Assembly (NCBI GenBank): GCA_947577075.1
Contig: CANPTW010000002.1
Coordinates: forward strand, 62,001-126,000
Direction of reading: 5' to 3'
Length of the DNA: 64,000 nt
DNA from: an uncultured Oscillibacter sp.
GTDB taxonomy: Bacteria; Bacillota; Clostridia; Oscillospirales; Oscillospiraceae
The notes beneath the pieces are model-generated. The model did no database searches and was not told the DNA's origin. It saw only the letters and a list, made by a program, of their open reading frames with translations. Made by a program: the position numbers and the translations under genes. Positions 16,958 to 24,777 of this stretch are shown one piece after another; the stretch's first letter is position 1, and each line of letters opens with the position of its first letter.

Positions 16958-16994
16958 GACGGCGCAGCGGAAGGGAAGCGTCCGCTGCGCCGTC
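16958..16994. terminator. Second 14-bp hairpin in the convergent gap
   Basis: GACGGCGCAGCGGA, a 9-base loop, TCCGCTGCGCCGTC. No T-run. It may act with the preceding hairpin between the convergent genes. Confidence 0.45.
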
Positions 16995-16997
16995 CTT

Positions 16998-17161
16998 AGA
17001 AGCTGTACCAATCGGCGTCGGCACGCATCTTGACGGAAAATTTTCCGTCTGGACGGCGTCAGAAAAGCTTGAAATCCGTCAGGATTCCTGCGCTTTCCTT
17101 CCTAGCCAGACAAAAAATTTTCTCGCCAAGCTGCGCACCGCCCCCGATTGGTACAGCTTCT
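16998..17161. repeat. Family C repeat, copy 1 (164 bp, 18-bp perfect terminal inverted repeats)
   Basis: AGAAGCTGTACCAATCGG at 16998-17015 is exactly inverted at 17144-17161. The interior has the palindrome GACGGAAAATTTTCCGTC (17032-17049) and aligns with the element at 62589-62742 (shared GTCTG.ACGGCGTCA-like and AAAAATTTTCTCG-like blocks). It has no ORF. The right end reaches into the stop codon of the YesL gene. Confidence 0.8.
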
Positions 17162-17799
17162 TATTCTTCTGTGAGCTCCTCCGGAGCGGGTTCCGGGGAA
17201 TGCTGCTGGAAAATCCGCTCAAAGAACAGGGAGAGCAGCAGCACGGCGGTCACGGGCATGAACACCACCGGCCACCACCGCTCGATGCAGAACACGGCGG
17301 TCTGGGCCGTCAGCAGGACCGCCACAACGGTGCTGGGCAGGTGGGCGGCGGTCAGCTGGAGGGCCATGCGGAAAAGCCCCCCCACGCCGTAGTGGAACCG
17401 CCCCAGGAGGGGGAACAGCCAGCACAGGACCCCCGCCGGAAGGATCAGCGCGAAGTAATACGCGACATAGAGCACATAGGCCGCGCCCCCCAGGCGGGTG
17501 CCGTACCAGCGGACAATGGAATGCCCGCCCAGGAGCAGCAGCGCCAGCAGCCCCGCCAGCAGCCCCGCCAGCAGCCCCACCTTGAAATTCTGCCGGAAGG
17601 AGCGGAAGAAGCAGCCGAAGGCCCCGCTCTCCCGGCGGCGGACGCACTTGACCACGGTGTAATACAGCGCCGCCGTGGCCGGGCCGGCGGTGACGACGGG
17701 AAGGCAGAGAACGGCCCAGAAGATAGACAGCCCGCAGACGTCCACCAAGGTGCTCAGCCAGGCCCAAAGGCCCTTTTCAGGATTGAAGAACTCACCCAA
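17161..17799 (-). CDS. yesL: YesL-like DUF624 membrane protein
   Basis: The 212-residue integral membrane protein has about five hydrophobic segments and an N-terminal FFNPEKGLWAWLSTLVDV pattern typical of YesL/DUF624. Members are frequent in Firmicute sugar ABC clusters; the biochemical role is unknown. Residues 100-125 form a leucine/alanine-rich helix. It follows the RpiR gene by 15 bp on the same strand, so it is probably the last gene of the kinase-epimerase-regulator unit. The stop codon TAA abuts repeat C1. Confidence 0.83.
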   Translation of the reverse strand: MGEFFNPEKGLWAWLSTLVDVCGLSIFWAVLCLPVVTAGPATAALYYTVVKCVRRRESGAFGCFFRSFRQNFKVGLLAGLLAGLLALLLLGGHSIVRWYGTRLGGAAYVLYVAYYFALILPAGVLCWLFPLLGRFHYGVGGLFRMALQLTAAHLPSTVVAVLLTAQTAVFCIERWWPVVFMPVTAVLLLSLFFERIFQQHSPEPAPEELTEE

Positions 17800-17814
17800 G
17801 CGCCCATCCTCCCA

Positions 17815-18675
17815 TCATATGCATTTCTGTGTCAGCGCCTTGCCCACGGACCGGCGGCAGCGCTCCGCCTCCTCCGGGGTCCGGCGGATGAATTCGCTGA
17901 GGAGCACCTCCACCACATAGAGCTGGGCCACCAGGGCGGAGGTGGAGCCGAACTGGAACGGCTGCTCGTTGGGCCCGCAGAGGAGCACCACGTCGGCATA
18001 GGCGCTGGCGGGCGAATGGAGATACCGGGTCACCAGGATCAGCTTTGCCCTCCGGCTTTGGATCAGCTCCGCGGCCTCCAGAACCTCGTGGGTGGCGCCG
18101 GAATAGGAGAAGTAGAGCACCGCGTCCCCTTCCGACAGGGTGGAGAGGATTACCGTCTGCATGTGGGAATCCGGGATGGTTTTGAACTTGGGGGAGGTGG
18201 TGGAAAACTGGGCCCAGGCGGCCAGCGCCACCACGGAGTGGTTCCCCTGTCCCAGGCAGACTACCTGTCCCGCGTTCCGCAGCAGGTCCGCCGCCTGGGA
18301 TACCGAGGGCTCGGAGAGCATGTGATAGGCGCTGTTCAGCGCGTCCTGGGCGGCGGCGAGGACCTTGCACATCACGGCGGAGGGGGAGTCCTCCGCCGTG
18401 ATTTCGCTTCCCGGCGCGCCAAGAGCCGCCCGGGCGGGCAGAGCCGCCCGGGCCAGCTCCAGCTTGAAGTCGTTGAAGCCCGCCAGCTTCAGCTTCCGGC
18501 AGAACAGCGATACGGTGGACACCGCCACTCCGCACTGGCTGCTCAGGTCGGTGATGCTGATGTACTGGGTTTCCTCCTGGTGCTCCAGCACATAGTCGGC
18601 GATCTTCCGCTCCGACCTGGTGAAGTGCTCATACTCCTGGAGCATCAGCGCCACAATGTCCTTTTCCAACAGCAT
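17815..18675 (-). CDS. RpiR-family transcriptional regulator of the sialic acid cluster
   Basis: 286-residue regulator: N-terminal HTH_6 domain (about 1-80, with ISITDLSSQCGVAVSTVSLFCRKLKL as the helix-turn-helix) and C-terminal SIS sugar-phosphate-binding domain (about 125-260). The track ORF to 19254 reads through the upstream gene in another frame. The ATG at 18675 has AGGAGG only one base away; a TTG two codons later (18669) has better spacing and may be the true start. RpiR regulators of sialic acid genes sense ManNAc-6-P or GlcNAc-type phosphates in other bacteria; here that is inferred. Confidence 0.85.
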   Translation of the reverse strand: MLLEKDIVALMLQEYEHFTRSERKIADYVLEHQEETQYISITDLSSQCGVAVSTVSLFCRKLKLAGFNDFKLELARAALPARAALGAPGSEITAEDSPSAVMCKVLAAAQDALNSAYHMLSEPSVSQAADLLRNAGQVVCLGQGNHSVVALAAWAQFSTTSPKFKTIPDSHMQTVILSTLSEGDAVLYFSYSGATHEVLEAAELIQSRRAKLILVTRYLHSPASAYADVVLLCGPNEQPFQFGSTSALVAQLYVVEVLLSEFIRRTPEEAERCRRSVGKALTQKCI

Positions 18676-18716
18676 CCCTCCTTTCCGGAAGCGTTCGGCG
18701 GCTGTGCGCGCAGGTC

Positions 18717-19919
18717 CTAAGCCCCCAGGATTTCGCCGATGGCCTGATCCACCAGGATCATGCTCCGGGGCAGGTGGAAGGGCCCCTTGAAGGTGCTTCC
18801 CTTGGTGGACGGCTCCGTGGGCAGGCCGTCCCGGCGGAGATAACCGTACCACTCGCCGTATTCGGGGTCGGCGAAGTGGGCCTTGCAGTAGTCCAGGGTT
18901 TTGTAGAACCAGTCCAGATACTTCTCCTCCCCGGTGTCCCGGTAGAGCATGACGGAGGAGATCAGGATCTCGTTGTGAGGCCACCAGAGCTTCATGTCGT
19001 GCTCGTAGGCCTCCGGGGGCTTGCCCAGGCAGTCGGTGAAGTACAGCAGGCCGCCGTACTCCTTGTCCCAGCCGGCCTCGATGGCCCAGTCGAACATCTG
19101 CGCCGCCTTTTGGATGAGGGATTTGTCCCCGGTCCGCTGGGCGTGCTCCAGCAGGAACCACACGCCCTCGATGTCGTGGCCGGGGTTGACGGTGCGGCCC
19201 TCGGTGTAGTAGAGCCGGGGGCTCCCGTCCACGTCCACGTTCTCCAGGGTGCACTTGAGGTCGGGCTTTACGTGGTATTTAAAGATGTCGTCCACGCACT
19301 GCCGGGCCCGCTCCTCGTAGAGGGCCTTCCGCTCCGGGTCCGTCCGCAGCAGCACGCCGGTGACGTTCAGGATGATCATGGGCGTGCCGAAGGCCCGGCC
19401 CGTCCGGGTTTCGGGGATGGTCTTGGGGCCCATGCCTACGGGATCGGGCCTGCCCTGGCTCAGGTCCCAGTAGAGGTCATAGCACTGCCGGGCCCGCTCC
19501 AGGCGGGACTTGTCCCCCGTGACGCCGTAGTACTCGGCGTTGGCGATGGCGCAGAAGGCCTCGGAGAAGTAGTAGCGCCGCTGGCGCAGGGGCTTGCCCT
19601 CCGCCGTGACGGTGAAGTACATCCGGTCGCCGCAGGCGTGGTTGAAGCAGTGGGCCTCCATGAAGTCCAGGCAGCTTTTGGACGCGTCCAGCCACTCCTG
19701 CTTGATCCCGTAGTTGTGGCACAGGAAGGCAAAGATCCAGCCGCAGCGGCCCTGCATCCAGACGCTCTTGTCCGTGGAATAAATCTCGCCCTTCCGGTCC
19801 AGGCAGGTGTAGACCCCGCCGTACTCCTTATCGATGCCGTGCTCCAGCCAAAAGGCGGCGGAGCGCTCCAGCTCTCCCCGGACCCAGGTCCGGGCTTCCA
19901 GCAGTTTTTGCCGGTCCAT
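18717..19919 (-). CDS. N-acylglucosamine 2-epimerase (AGE family)
   Basis: Interconverts free N-acetylmannosamine and N-acetylglucosamine. The 400-residue (alpha/alpha)6-barrel protein has the family hallmarks EYGGVYTCLD near the N-terminus, GHDIEGVWFLLEHA, DKEYGGLLYF, KLWWPHNE, EWYGYLRRDG and KGPFHLPR, including two histidines in positions expected for catalysis. It lies 14 bp after the ROK-type kinase gene. Together with NanA it gives a route from sialic acid to GlcNAc that bypasses ManNAc-6-phosphate. Confidence 0.9.
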   Translation of the reverse strand: MDRQKLLEARTWVRGELERSAAFWLEHGIDKEYGGVYTCLDRKGEIYSTDKSVWMQGRCGWIFAFLCHNYGIKQEWLDASKSCLDFMEAHCFNHACGDRMYFTVTAEGKPLRQRRYYFSEAFCAIANAEYYGVTGDKSRLERARQCYDLYWDLSQGRPDPVGMGPKTIPETRTGRAFGTPMIILNVTGVLLRTDPERKALYEERARQCVDDIFKYHVKPDLKCTLENVDVDGSPRLYYTEGRTVNPGHDIEGVWFLLEHAQRTGDKSLIQKAAQMFDWAIEAGWDKEYGGLLYFTDCLGKPPEAYEHDMKLWWPHNEILISSVMLYRDTGEEKYLDWFYKTLDYCKAHFADPEYGEWYGYLRRDGLPTEPSTKGSTFKGPFHLPRSMILVDQAIGEILGA

Positions 19920-19933
19920 ATGTCTCCCCCCTG

Positions 19934-21316
19934 TTATTGTTGAATCTCCGGCAGGCTGGCGGCGGCCATGGACTGGCCCACCCGGCGGAACTTCTCGTCG
20001 GGGAGCTCCGGGACGATCTTCCCGGCAAGCTCCGGATACTCGTCCGCCAGCACCTTCTTGGCGGTGTCCAGGATGAGGTCGCCGCCCTTGCCGCTCATGA
20101 CCCGGCCCAGCAGCAGCACGTGGCGGCAGCCGTACAGGTCGAAGTAATAGGCCAGGGTGTGGCCCAGGTACACGCCGATGGACTCGTAGACCTTGGCGGC
20201 CCGGGGGTCGTCCTCGGCCATGAGGGCCTGGACGGCCTTCAGCTTCTCAGCGGGGGAGGCGCTCTCGTCCAGCTGGATGCCCGCCCGGGGGGCCAGCTTG
20301 ATGACGCCGTCCTGGGAGAAGTACTTCACGCCGCAGCCGATGTCCCCGCTCCACTCGTCCCGCATGGCGCCGGGCTGGGCGTCCACGGGGACGAAGGCCA
20401 GCTCGTTGAGCCAGCCGGTGATCCGGCCCTCCTCGTCCACATACCCAACGGCCTCGCTGGTGCCCATGGCGATCCCCAGGACGCTGTTGTCGTTTAAGCT
20501 CATGGCCCCCGCCAGGGCGGAGACGTCTCCGTCGTTGATGACGCAGTAGGGCACGTCCCCGAAGGTGTCGTGGATGGCCCGGATGTAGATGTCCTTGACC
20601 TTTTCGTCGTAGATCTCCTTGGGGACCTTGAGGAAGAGGGAGGCGTTCATGGTCCGGTTGTTGATGAACACGCCGGCGGAGCTGACGCCCACCGCGTCCA
20701 CCCGGGGCATGTGCTCCGCGGCGGACTTCAGGGCGGAGACGATGCCGTCGTAGTGGTAATCCGGATCGGAGTTGGTCTTGGGGAACCAAACCACCTCCTC
20801 GGAATAGACCGTCTCGCCGTCGACGACGGCGGAAACCTTCCGGTCGGAGCCGCCGGCGTCGAAGCCGATGCGGCAGCCCTCCATATGGCCGCCGATGGCC
20901 TTGGGGGCGTCCTTGGCTTCGGGGACCTCGTCCACCAGGACGATTTCAAAGGGGTGCTCGAAGACGTCCGCCATGTAGTCCCAGTCGAACTCCTGCTGTC
21001 CTCCGGCGCAGTAGACGGATTTCAGGTACTCGCAGATTCCCGCGTCGCCGCTGACGTAGACCTTGAAGCCGCCCTTCATCCAGAGGATGGTCTTCACCAG
21101 GCGCTCGATGTAGTAGCAGTCCGCCTCCTTCATCTCCGGCGTGCCGTGGATGAAGGTATGGCAGGAGGCCATCTGGCCGTCCGCCCGCTCCACGGCGATG
21201 CCCACCGGCTTTTTCGCCGCGGCCAGAAAGGCGCGGTTGAACCGCATCAGGGGAATAAAGTCCGGGTCCAGGGAGGGCGTGTGCTTCAGCTCCACGTTGA
21301 TTCCAAATCGATCCAT
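19934..21316 (-). CDS. ROK-type sugar kinase with N-terminal extension, candidate GlcNAc/ManNAc kinase
   Basis: The 460-residue protein has an ASKHA kinase domain from about residue 148, starting with the phosphate loop GFDAGGSDRK (ROK proteins usually have DIGGTN.K). INDGDVSALAG, with the likely catalytic Asp, and AMGTSEAVG (adenosine/phosphate contact) follow. The first 147 residues form an extra domain I do not recognise. The zinc motif of classical ROK proteins (CGCGNRGC) is absent. As first gene of the kinase-epimerase-regulator unit it probably phosphorylates GlcNAc made by the epimerase; ManNAc is the alternative. Confidence 0.7.
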   Translation of the reverse strand: MDRFGINVELKHTPSLDPDFIPLMRFNRAFLAAAKKPVGIAVERADGQMASCHTFIHGTPEMKEADCYYIERLVKTILWMKGGFKVYVSGDAGICEYLKSVYCAGGQQEFDWDYMADVFEHPFEIVLVDEVPEAKDAPKAIGGHMEGCRIGFDAGGSDRKVSAVVDGETVYSEEVVWFPKTNSDPDYHYDGIVSALKSAAEHMPRVDAVGVSSAGVFINNRTMNASLFLKVPKEIYDEKVKDIYIRAIHDTFGDVPYCVINDGDVSALAGAMSLNDNSVLGIAMGTSEAVGYVDEEGRITGWLNELAFVPVDAQPGAMRDEWSGDIGCGVKYFSQDGVIKLAPRAGIQLDESASPAEKLKAVQALMAEDDPRAAKVYESIGVYLGHTLAYYFDLYGCRHVLLLGRVMSGKGGDLILDTAKKVLADEYPELAGKIVPELPDEKFRRVGQSMAAASLPEIQQ

Positions 21317-21391
21317 AGCGATACTCCTTATCCGTTCATAAAATTTGTGGATGCGTCGCTGGGAAGAGGGGACCGGCGAAATACGCCATCC

Positions 21392-21420
21392 ACTATATCA
21401 TAAATTGATCCGATATTCAA
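21392..21420 (-). promoter_or_regulatory. Sigma-A promoter for the kinase-epimerase-RpiR-yesL unit
   Basis: -35 TTGAAT (21415-21420), a 17-bp spacer ending in TGA (extended -10), -10 TATAGT (21392-21397). Confidence 0.8.
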
Positions 21421-21477
21421 TCCTTTGCCGGCTCACCCGGGAAAAGAAGCTCCCGGTCCGTGCGCCCCGGGAGGGAA

Positions 21478-21521
21478 GGAGCGCCGCTTTTCGACCGGGA
21501 CCTTCGAAAAACGGCGCTTCC
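21478..21521 (-). terminator. Hairpin after the c-di-GMP gene
   Basis: AGGAGCGCCGCTTTTCGA and TCGAAAAACGGCGCTTCCT form a long near-perfect stem next to the stop codon of the EAL gene. Confidence 0.55.
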
Positions 21522-24500
21522 TCACACCGGAGATGGAGCTGTGGAGTCCTGCCGGTAGAACTGGTTGGAGTGGAGCAGCTTCTCCTTCTGCACGGAGGTC
21601 AGGCTGTCGGTGATATCCTTGATGAAGACGTAGAAGAGGCGGTGCTCCTCGCCCCACTTGGAGGTTTCCAGGTGTCCGCAGTCGTCCAGCCAGCGGACCT
21701 GGCCGTCCCGGCGGATGATCCGGTACTGCACATAGTCCATGTTTCCGGCGGAATTGCGGATCTGGTGCTCGATTTCCCATTCCACCCGGTCCAGGTCCTC
21801 CGGGTGGACCATGCCCCGGAAGGAGCAGCCCACCAGCTCCATCAGCTCCGTCATGGACTGGCAGCCAAAGATGTCCATCACCGCCGGATTGGCGTACAGG
21901 ATGCGCTCGTCTTCCACGGCGCGGTAGATGAAGAAGGCGTCGGACATGCTGGCCAGGGATTCGGCCATGCGGGCCTGCCGGCGTTCCTCCTCCTCCTTGA
22001 TGATGTTGTCAATGCTCCGGATGGTGATGACGGCGGTTTTGGGCTTCCCGTTTTCCCGCTCGCTGATGGTCACGCTGGTCAGGCACCACTCGTCCGGGGT
22101 GTCCGGGCCCCTCCGGCGGTAGCGGAAGTCCACGGAATTCTGCGTGGCCAGGGCGGTCTGCAGATGCTCCAGGGACAGGAATTCCCGCACGTTTTCCTCG
22201 TTATAGGGCAGAATCCTGCCCGTGCCGAAGTGCCGCTCCACCATGGCGGCGTAGTCGCCCCGCTCCAGAAGGAGCGAGTCGTCGGGGTAGATCATCCGGC
22301 AGTAATTGTTCCGCAGCTGAAGATGGTAAACCTCCCGATAGGCCAGCACCATGCTGTTGAACGCGCCCTCATAGAGCTGCATGTGCGTCACGTCCCGCAG
22401 CAGACAGGCCACGTATCCGTACTCATGCTGAAAGAGGGTCAGCTGGAGATAGTGGCTGGAAACGGAGCTGTAGACGTAATGGTTCAGCGTTTCCCCCAGG
22501 AACGCCGCATGGTAGGCCTTCCGCAGCAGCTCCTCATAATTATCCTCAAAGGCCCGCAGGATGAGATGCCGGATGCGCTTGTAGTCGCTGCCGCACATCC
22601 GCTCCATTTCCCGGTTCACATAGACGATTTCATAATCGACGGGCTCTCCCGCCGAATCCAGCGAGACTTTGGAGAGTCCGAAGCCGCAGGGCAGAGCGCC
22701 GTAGTGCTGTTCCAGCTGCTTGAGCTCCCCGTCGTCCAGCTCCGCCGTGAGCTGTTCGGTCCGGGCCTGCTCCCTCCGCCGCTCCTGCAGGGAGGAGATA
22801 TCCGTCAGCGAGAGGAAGAACAGCCTGTGCTCCTCCTTTTCCTGGAGGAAGAAGACCCGCGCATGGACCCACAATACATTCCCGTCCACCCGCAGATAGT
22901 GGAGATTTCCCTCCGCGGCGGCGGGGCGGCGCTCATAGGCCTGCTCAAAGAGCTCCAGGAAGACCGGCCGGTCGTCGTCCCGGACGCTGTTCCAGATCTT
23001 CCGGCTCAATTCCTTGTTGGTGGCCGCGTCCAGGCCGGAGAGGCGGTAGTACTGTTCATTGACCCGGGTGATCTCGACCTGCTGGCCGGAGACGTCGTAG
23101 ATAGCGGCGGGGCCCAGGATATTGTTGATCATGCTATCGGTGAACAGCTTGCCGTCCATCAGCTCCCGGACATGGAAGGACTCCACCTGTTTGCAGTGCA
23201 GCCCGGTGAAATCCAGCCGCCGCTCGTCCGCCAGGAGGGTTTCAAACTGGTCGATGGGCAGGGGCTTGTAATAGTAATAGCCCTGGGTATAGCGGCAGCC
23301 CATGTGCCGCAGGACGTCCTCCTGCCGCTGGGTCTCCACGCCCTCCACGATGATGGGCAGCCCCATCAGCCGGGCCATATTGACGATGGACTCCAGGATG
23401 CCGATGCCCTTTTGCTCCTCCTCCTCCGTAATTTCCAGGAACCGCATGTCGATTTTGATCACGTCCACGGGAACGCTTTTCAGCATGTTCAAAGAGGAGT
23501 AGCCGCTGCCGAAGTCGTCCATCATAACAAGAAATCCGCCCTCTCGCAAACGGTCCACCGTATCGTTGATCATGGCGTCTTCCTCGGCATAGGCGCTCTC
23601 GGTGATTTCCGTCTTGACGTACTTGGCGGGCAGATTGTATTTTTTCAGAAGCCGGTCCAGATAGGCGGGCACGTCCATGGACATGATGTCGATGCGGGAG
23701 ATGTTAATGGAAATGGGCACGGGCTGATAGCCCCGGTCGATCCAGCTCCGCAGCCACCGGCAGACCTTCTCCCAGACCTGCTGATCCAAAAGGTAGATTC
23801 CGCCGCTGCGCTCCAGGACCGGAACGAAGAGGCCGGGGGGAATCAGGCCCTTGGTCTTGTGCTGCCAGCGCACCAGGGACTCCGCCCCCACCACCTTCCC
23901 CGTGTTGATGTCGCACTGGGGCTGGACAAAAAAGGTGAACTCGTCCCGCTTCAGGGCGCCGTTGACCTCCTCCAGAAGCCGCATTTCCTCCACCAGGCCG
24001 CTGTCCATGGCGGGGGAGTAGCGGACGGTGTGGTTCCGGGGAGTGGCATAGGACAGGGCCAGGGTCGCCCGGTCGCAGAAGATCTCCGGCGGAAGGGAGG
24101 GATCGTCAATAAGGCTGACGCCGAAAACAGGGACCACGCCCACGGCGCCCCCCATCTGGGTGATGCCGGTCAGGATATCCTCCCGGAGCTTCGCGGCCAA
24201 GCCGTCGCTGCAGGGCATGATGATGCAAAAATTGTCCCCTTCGAAATATCCGGTGACGCCGCCGTACTGTGCCCGGATGGCCTCCAGGCAGTCCGCGATG
24301 TAGCGCAGAAGCCGGTTGCCCGCATCCCGGCCGTGGAACTGGTTGAACAGCCGGAAATGCAGAATGTCAATTGCCGCCATGCACCAGCCGCCGGGCTCCG
24401 CCTGGGGAATAAACTGCCTGGCGCGGGCCATGAAGCCCTGCGGAAAGAACAGCCCGGTCAGCCCGTGCTTGGTCTGGCTTTCCAGATTTTGGCTGGAAAT

Positions 24501-24524
24501 CGCGGTCAAAGTGTCATGATCCAT
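21522..24524 (-). CDS. c-di-GMP phosphodiesterase (degenerate GGDEF, EAL, PAS domains)
   Basis: 1000-residue cytoplasmic signalling protein; start MDHDTLTA with GGAGG 7 bases upstream (the track adds 27 residues). Order: GGDEF-like domain about 15-165 with EGDNF in place of GGDEF, so cyclase activity is unlikely; EAL domain about 185-440; then three PAS-like modules to the end, including a clear PAS/PAC near 850-990. The EAL domain keeps its metal and catalytic residues: E215 (AESL), N274, E306, DD336-337, K357, E394 and the loop Gln near 414. Active hydrolysis of c-di-GMP is therefore expected. No membrane segment. Sensor modules downstream of EAL is an unusual order. Confidence 0.88.
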   Translation of the reverse strand: MDHDTLTAISSQNLESQTKHGLTGLFFPQGFMARARQFIPQAEPGGWCMAAIDILHFRLFNQFHGRDAGNRLLRYIADCLEAIRAQYGGVTGYFEGDNFCIIMPCSDGLAAKLREDILTGITQMGGAVGVVPVFGVSLIDDPSLPPEIFCDRATLALSYATPRNHTVRYSPAMDSGLVEEMRLLEEVNGALKRDEFTFFVQPQCDINTGKVVGAESLVRWQHKTKGLIPPGLFVPVLERSGGIYLLDQQVWEKVCRWLRSWIDRGYQPVPISINISRIDIMSMDVPAYLDRLLKKYNLPAKYVKTEITESAYAEEDAMINDTVDRLREGGFLVMMDDFGSGYSSLNMLKSVPVDVIKIDMRFLEITEEEEQKGIGILESIVNMARLMGLPIIVEGVETQRQEDVLRHMGCRYTQGYYYYKPLPIDQFETLLADERRLDFTGLHCKQVESFHVRELMDGKLFTDSMINNILGPAAIYDVSGQQVEITRVNEQYYRLSGLDAATNKELSRKIWNSVRDDDRPVFLELFEQAYERRPAAAEGNLHYLRVDGNVLWVHARVFFLQEKEEHRLFFLSLTDISSLQERRREQARTEQLTAELDDGELKQLEQHYGALPCGFGLSKVSLDSAGEPVDYEIVYVNREMERMCGSDYKRIRHLILRAFEDNYEELLRKAYHAAFLGETLNHYVYSSVSSHYLQLTLFQHEYGYVACLLRDVTHMQLYEGAFNSMVLAYREVYHLQLRNNYCRMIYPDDSLLLERGDYAAMVERHFGTGRILPYNEENVREFLSLEHLQTALATQNSVDFRYRRRGPDTPDEWCLTSVTISERENGKPKTAVITIRSIDNIIKEEEERRQARMAESLASMSDAFFIYRAVEDERILYANPAVMDIFGCQSMTELMELVGCSFRGMVHPEDLDRVEWEIEHQIRNSAGNMDYVQYRIIRRDGQVRWLDDCGHLETSKWGEEHRLFYVFIKDITDSLTSVQKEKLLHSNQFYRQDSTAPSPV

Positions 24525-24595
24525 ATTCGCGCCTCCATGTTTCCTGGACCGCGAACGGTCCGCCGTACCAATGTATAACCTGCCCCCATTGGATA

Positions 24596-24624
24596 AAAAT
24601 ACCATATTATAGGCCCGGTGTCAA
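24596..24624 (-). promoter_or_regulatory. Promoter for the EAL/PAS gene
   Basis: -35 TTGACA (24619-24624), a 17-bp spacer, -10 TATTTT (24596-24601). The -10 is imperfect. Confidence 0.55.
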
Positions 24625-24722
24625 GACACTTTCGTGGATTTCCCCCAATTTGCAGCAAATCGGGATGCAGGCAGACGAACCGAGCCGGCATTTTACCGGC
24701 CGGGGGCGGTCCTCGGCATAGC

Positions 24723-24776
24723 GGAACGGCGGCCGGCGTCCCGCAGCATGAGAGAGCGGGAATGCCGGCCGCCGTT
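24723..24776. terminator. Long hairpin at the end of the maltodextrin operon
   Basis: AACGGCGGCCGGC and GCCGGCCGCCGTT flank an inner CCCGC/GCGGG stem, next to the GH13 stop codon. TTTTT follows on the plus side, so it may stop transcription in either direction. Confidence 0.6.
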
Positions 24777-24777
24777 T

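Noticed and set aside
18675-19254. N-terminal extension of the RpiR ORF in the track
   Set aside because: It reads through the epimerase gene in another frame; the HTH domain begins at the later start.
21345-24578. 1077-residue plus-strand ORF, one of the longest in the track
   Set aside because: It mirrors the EAL/PAS gene; the composition is shadow-like and it lacks domains, while the minus-strand protein has clear catalytic motifs.
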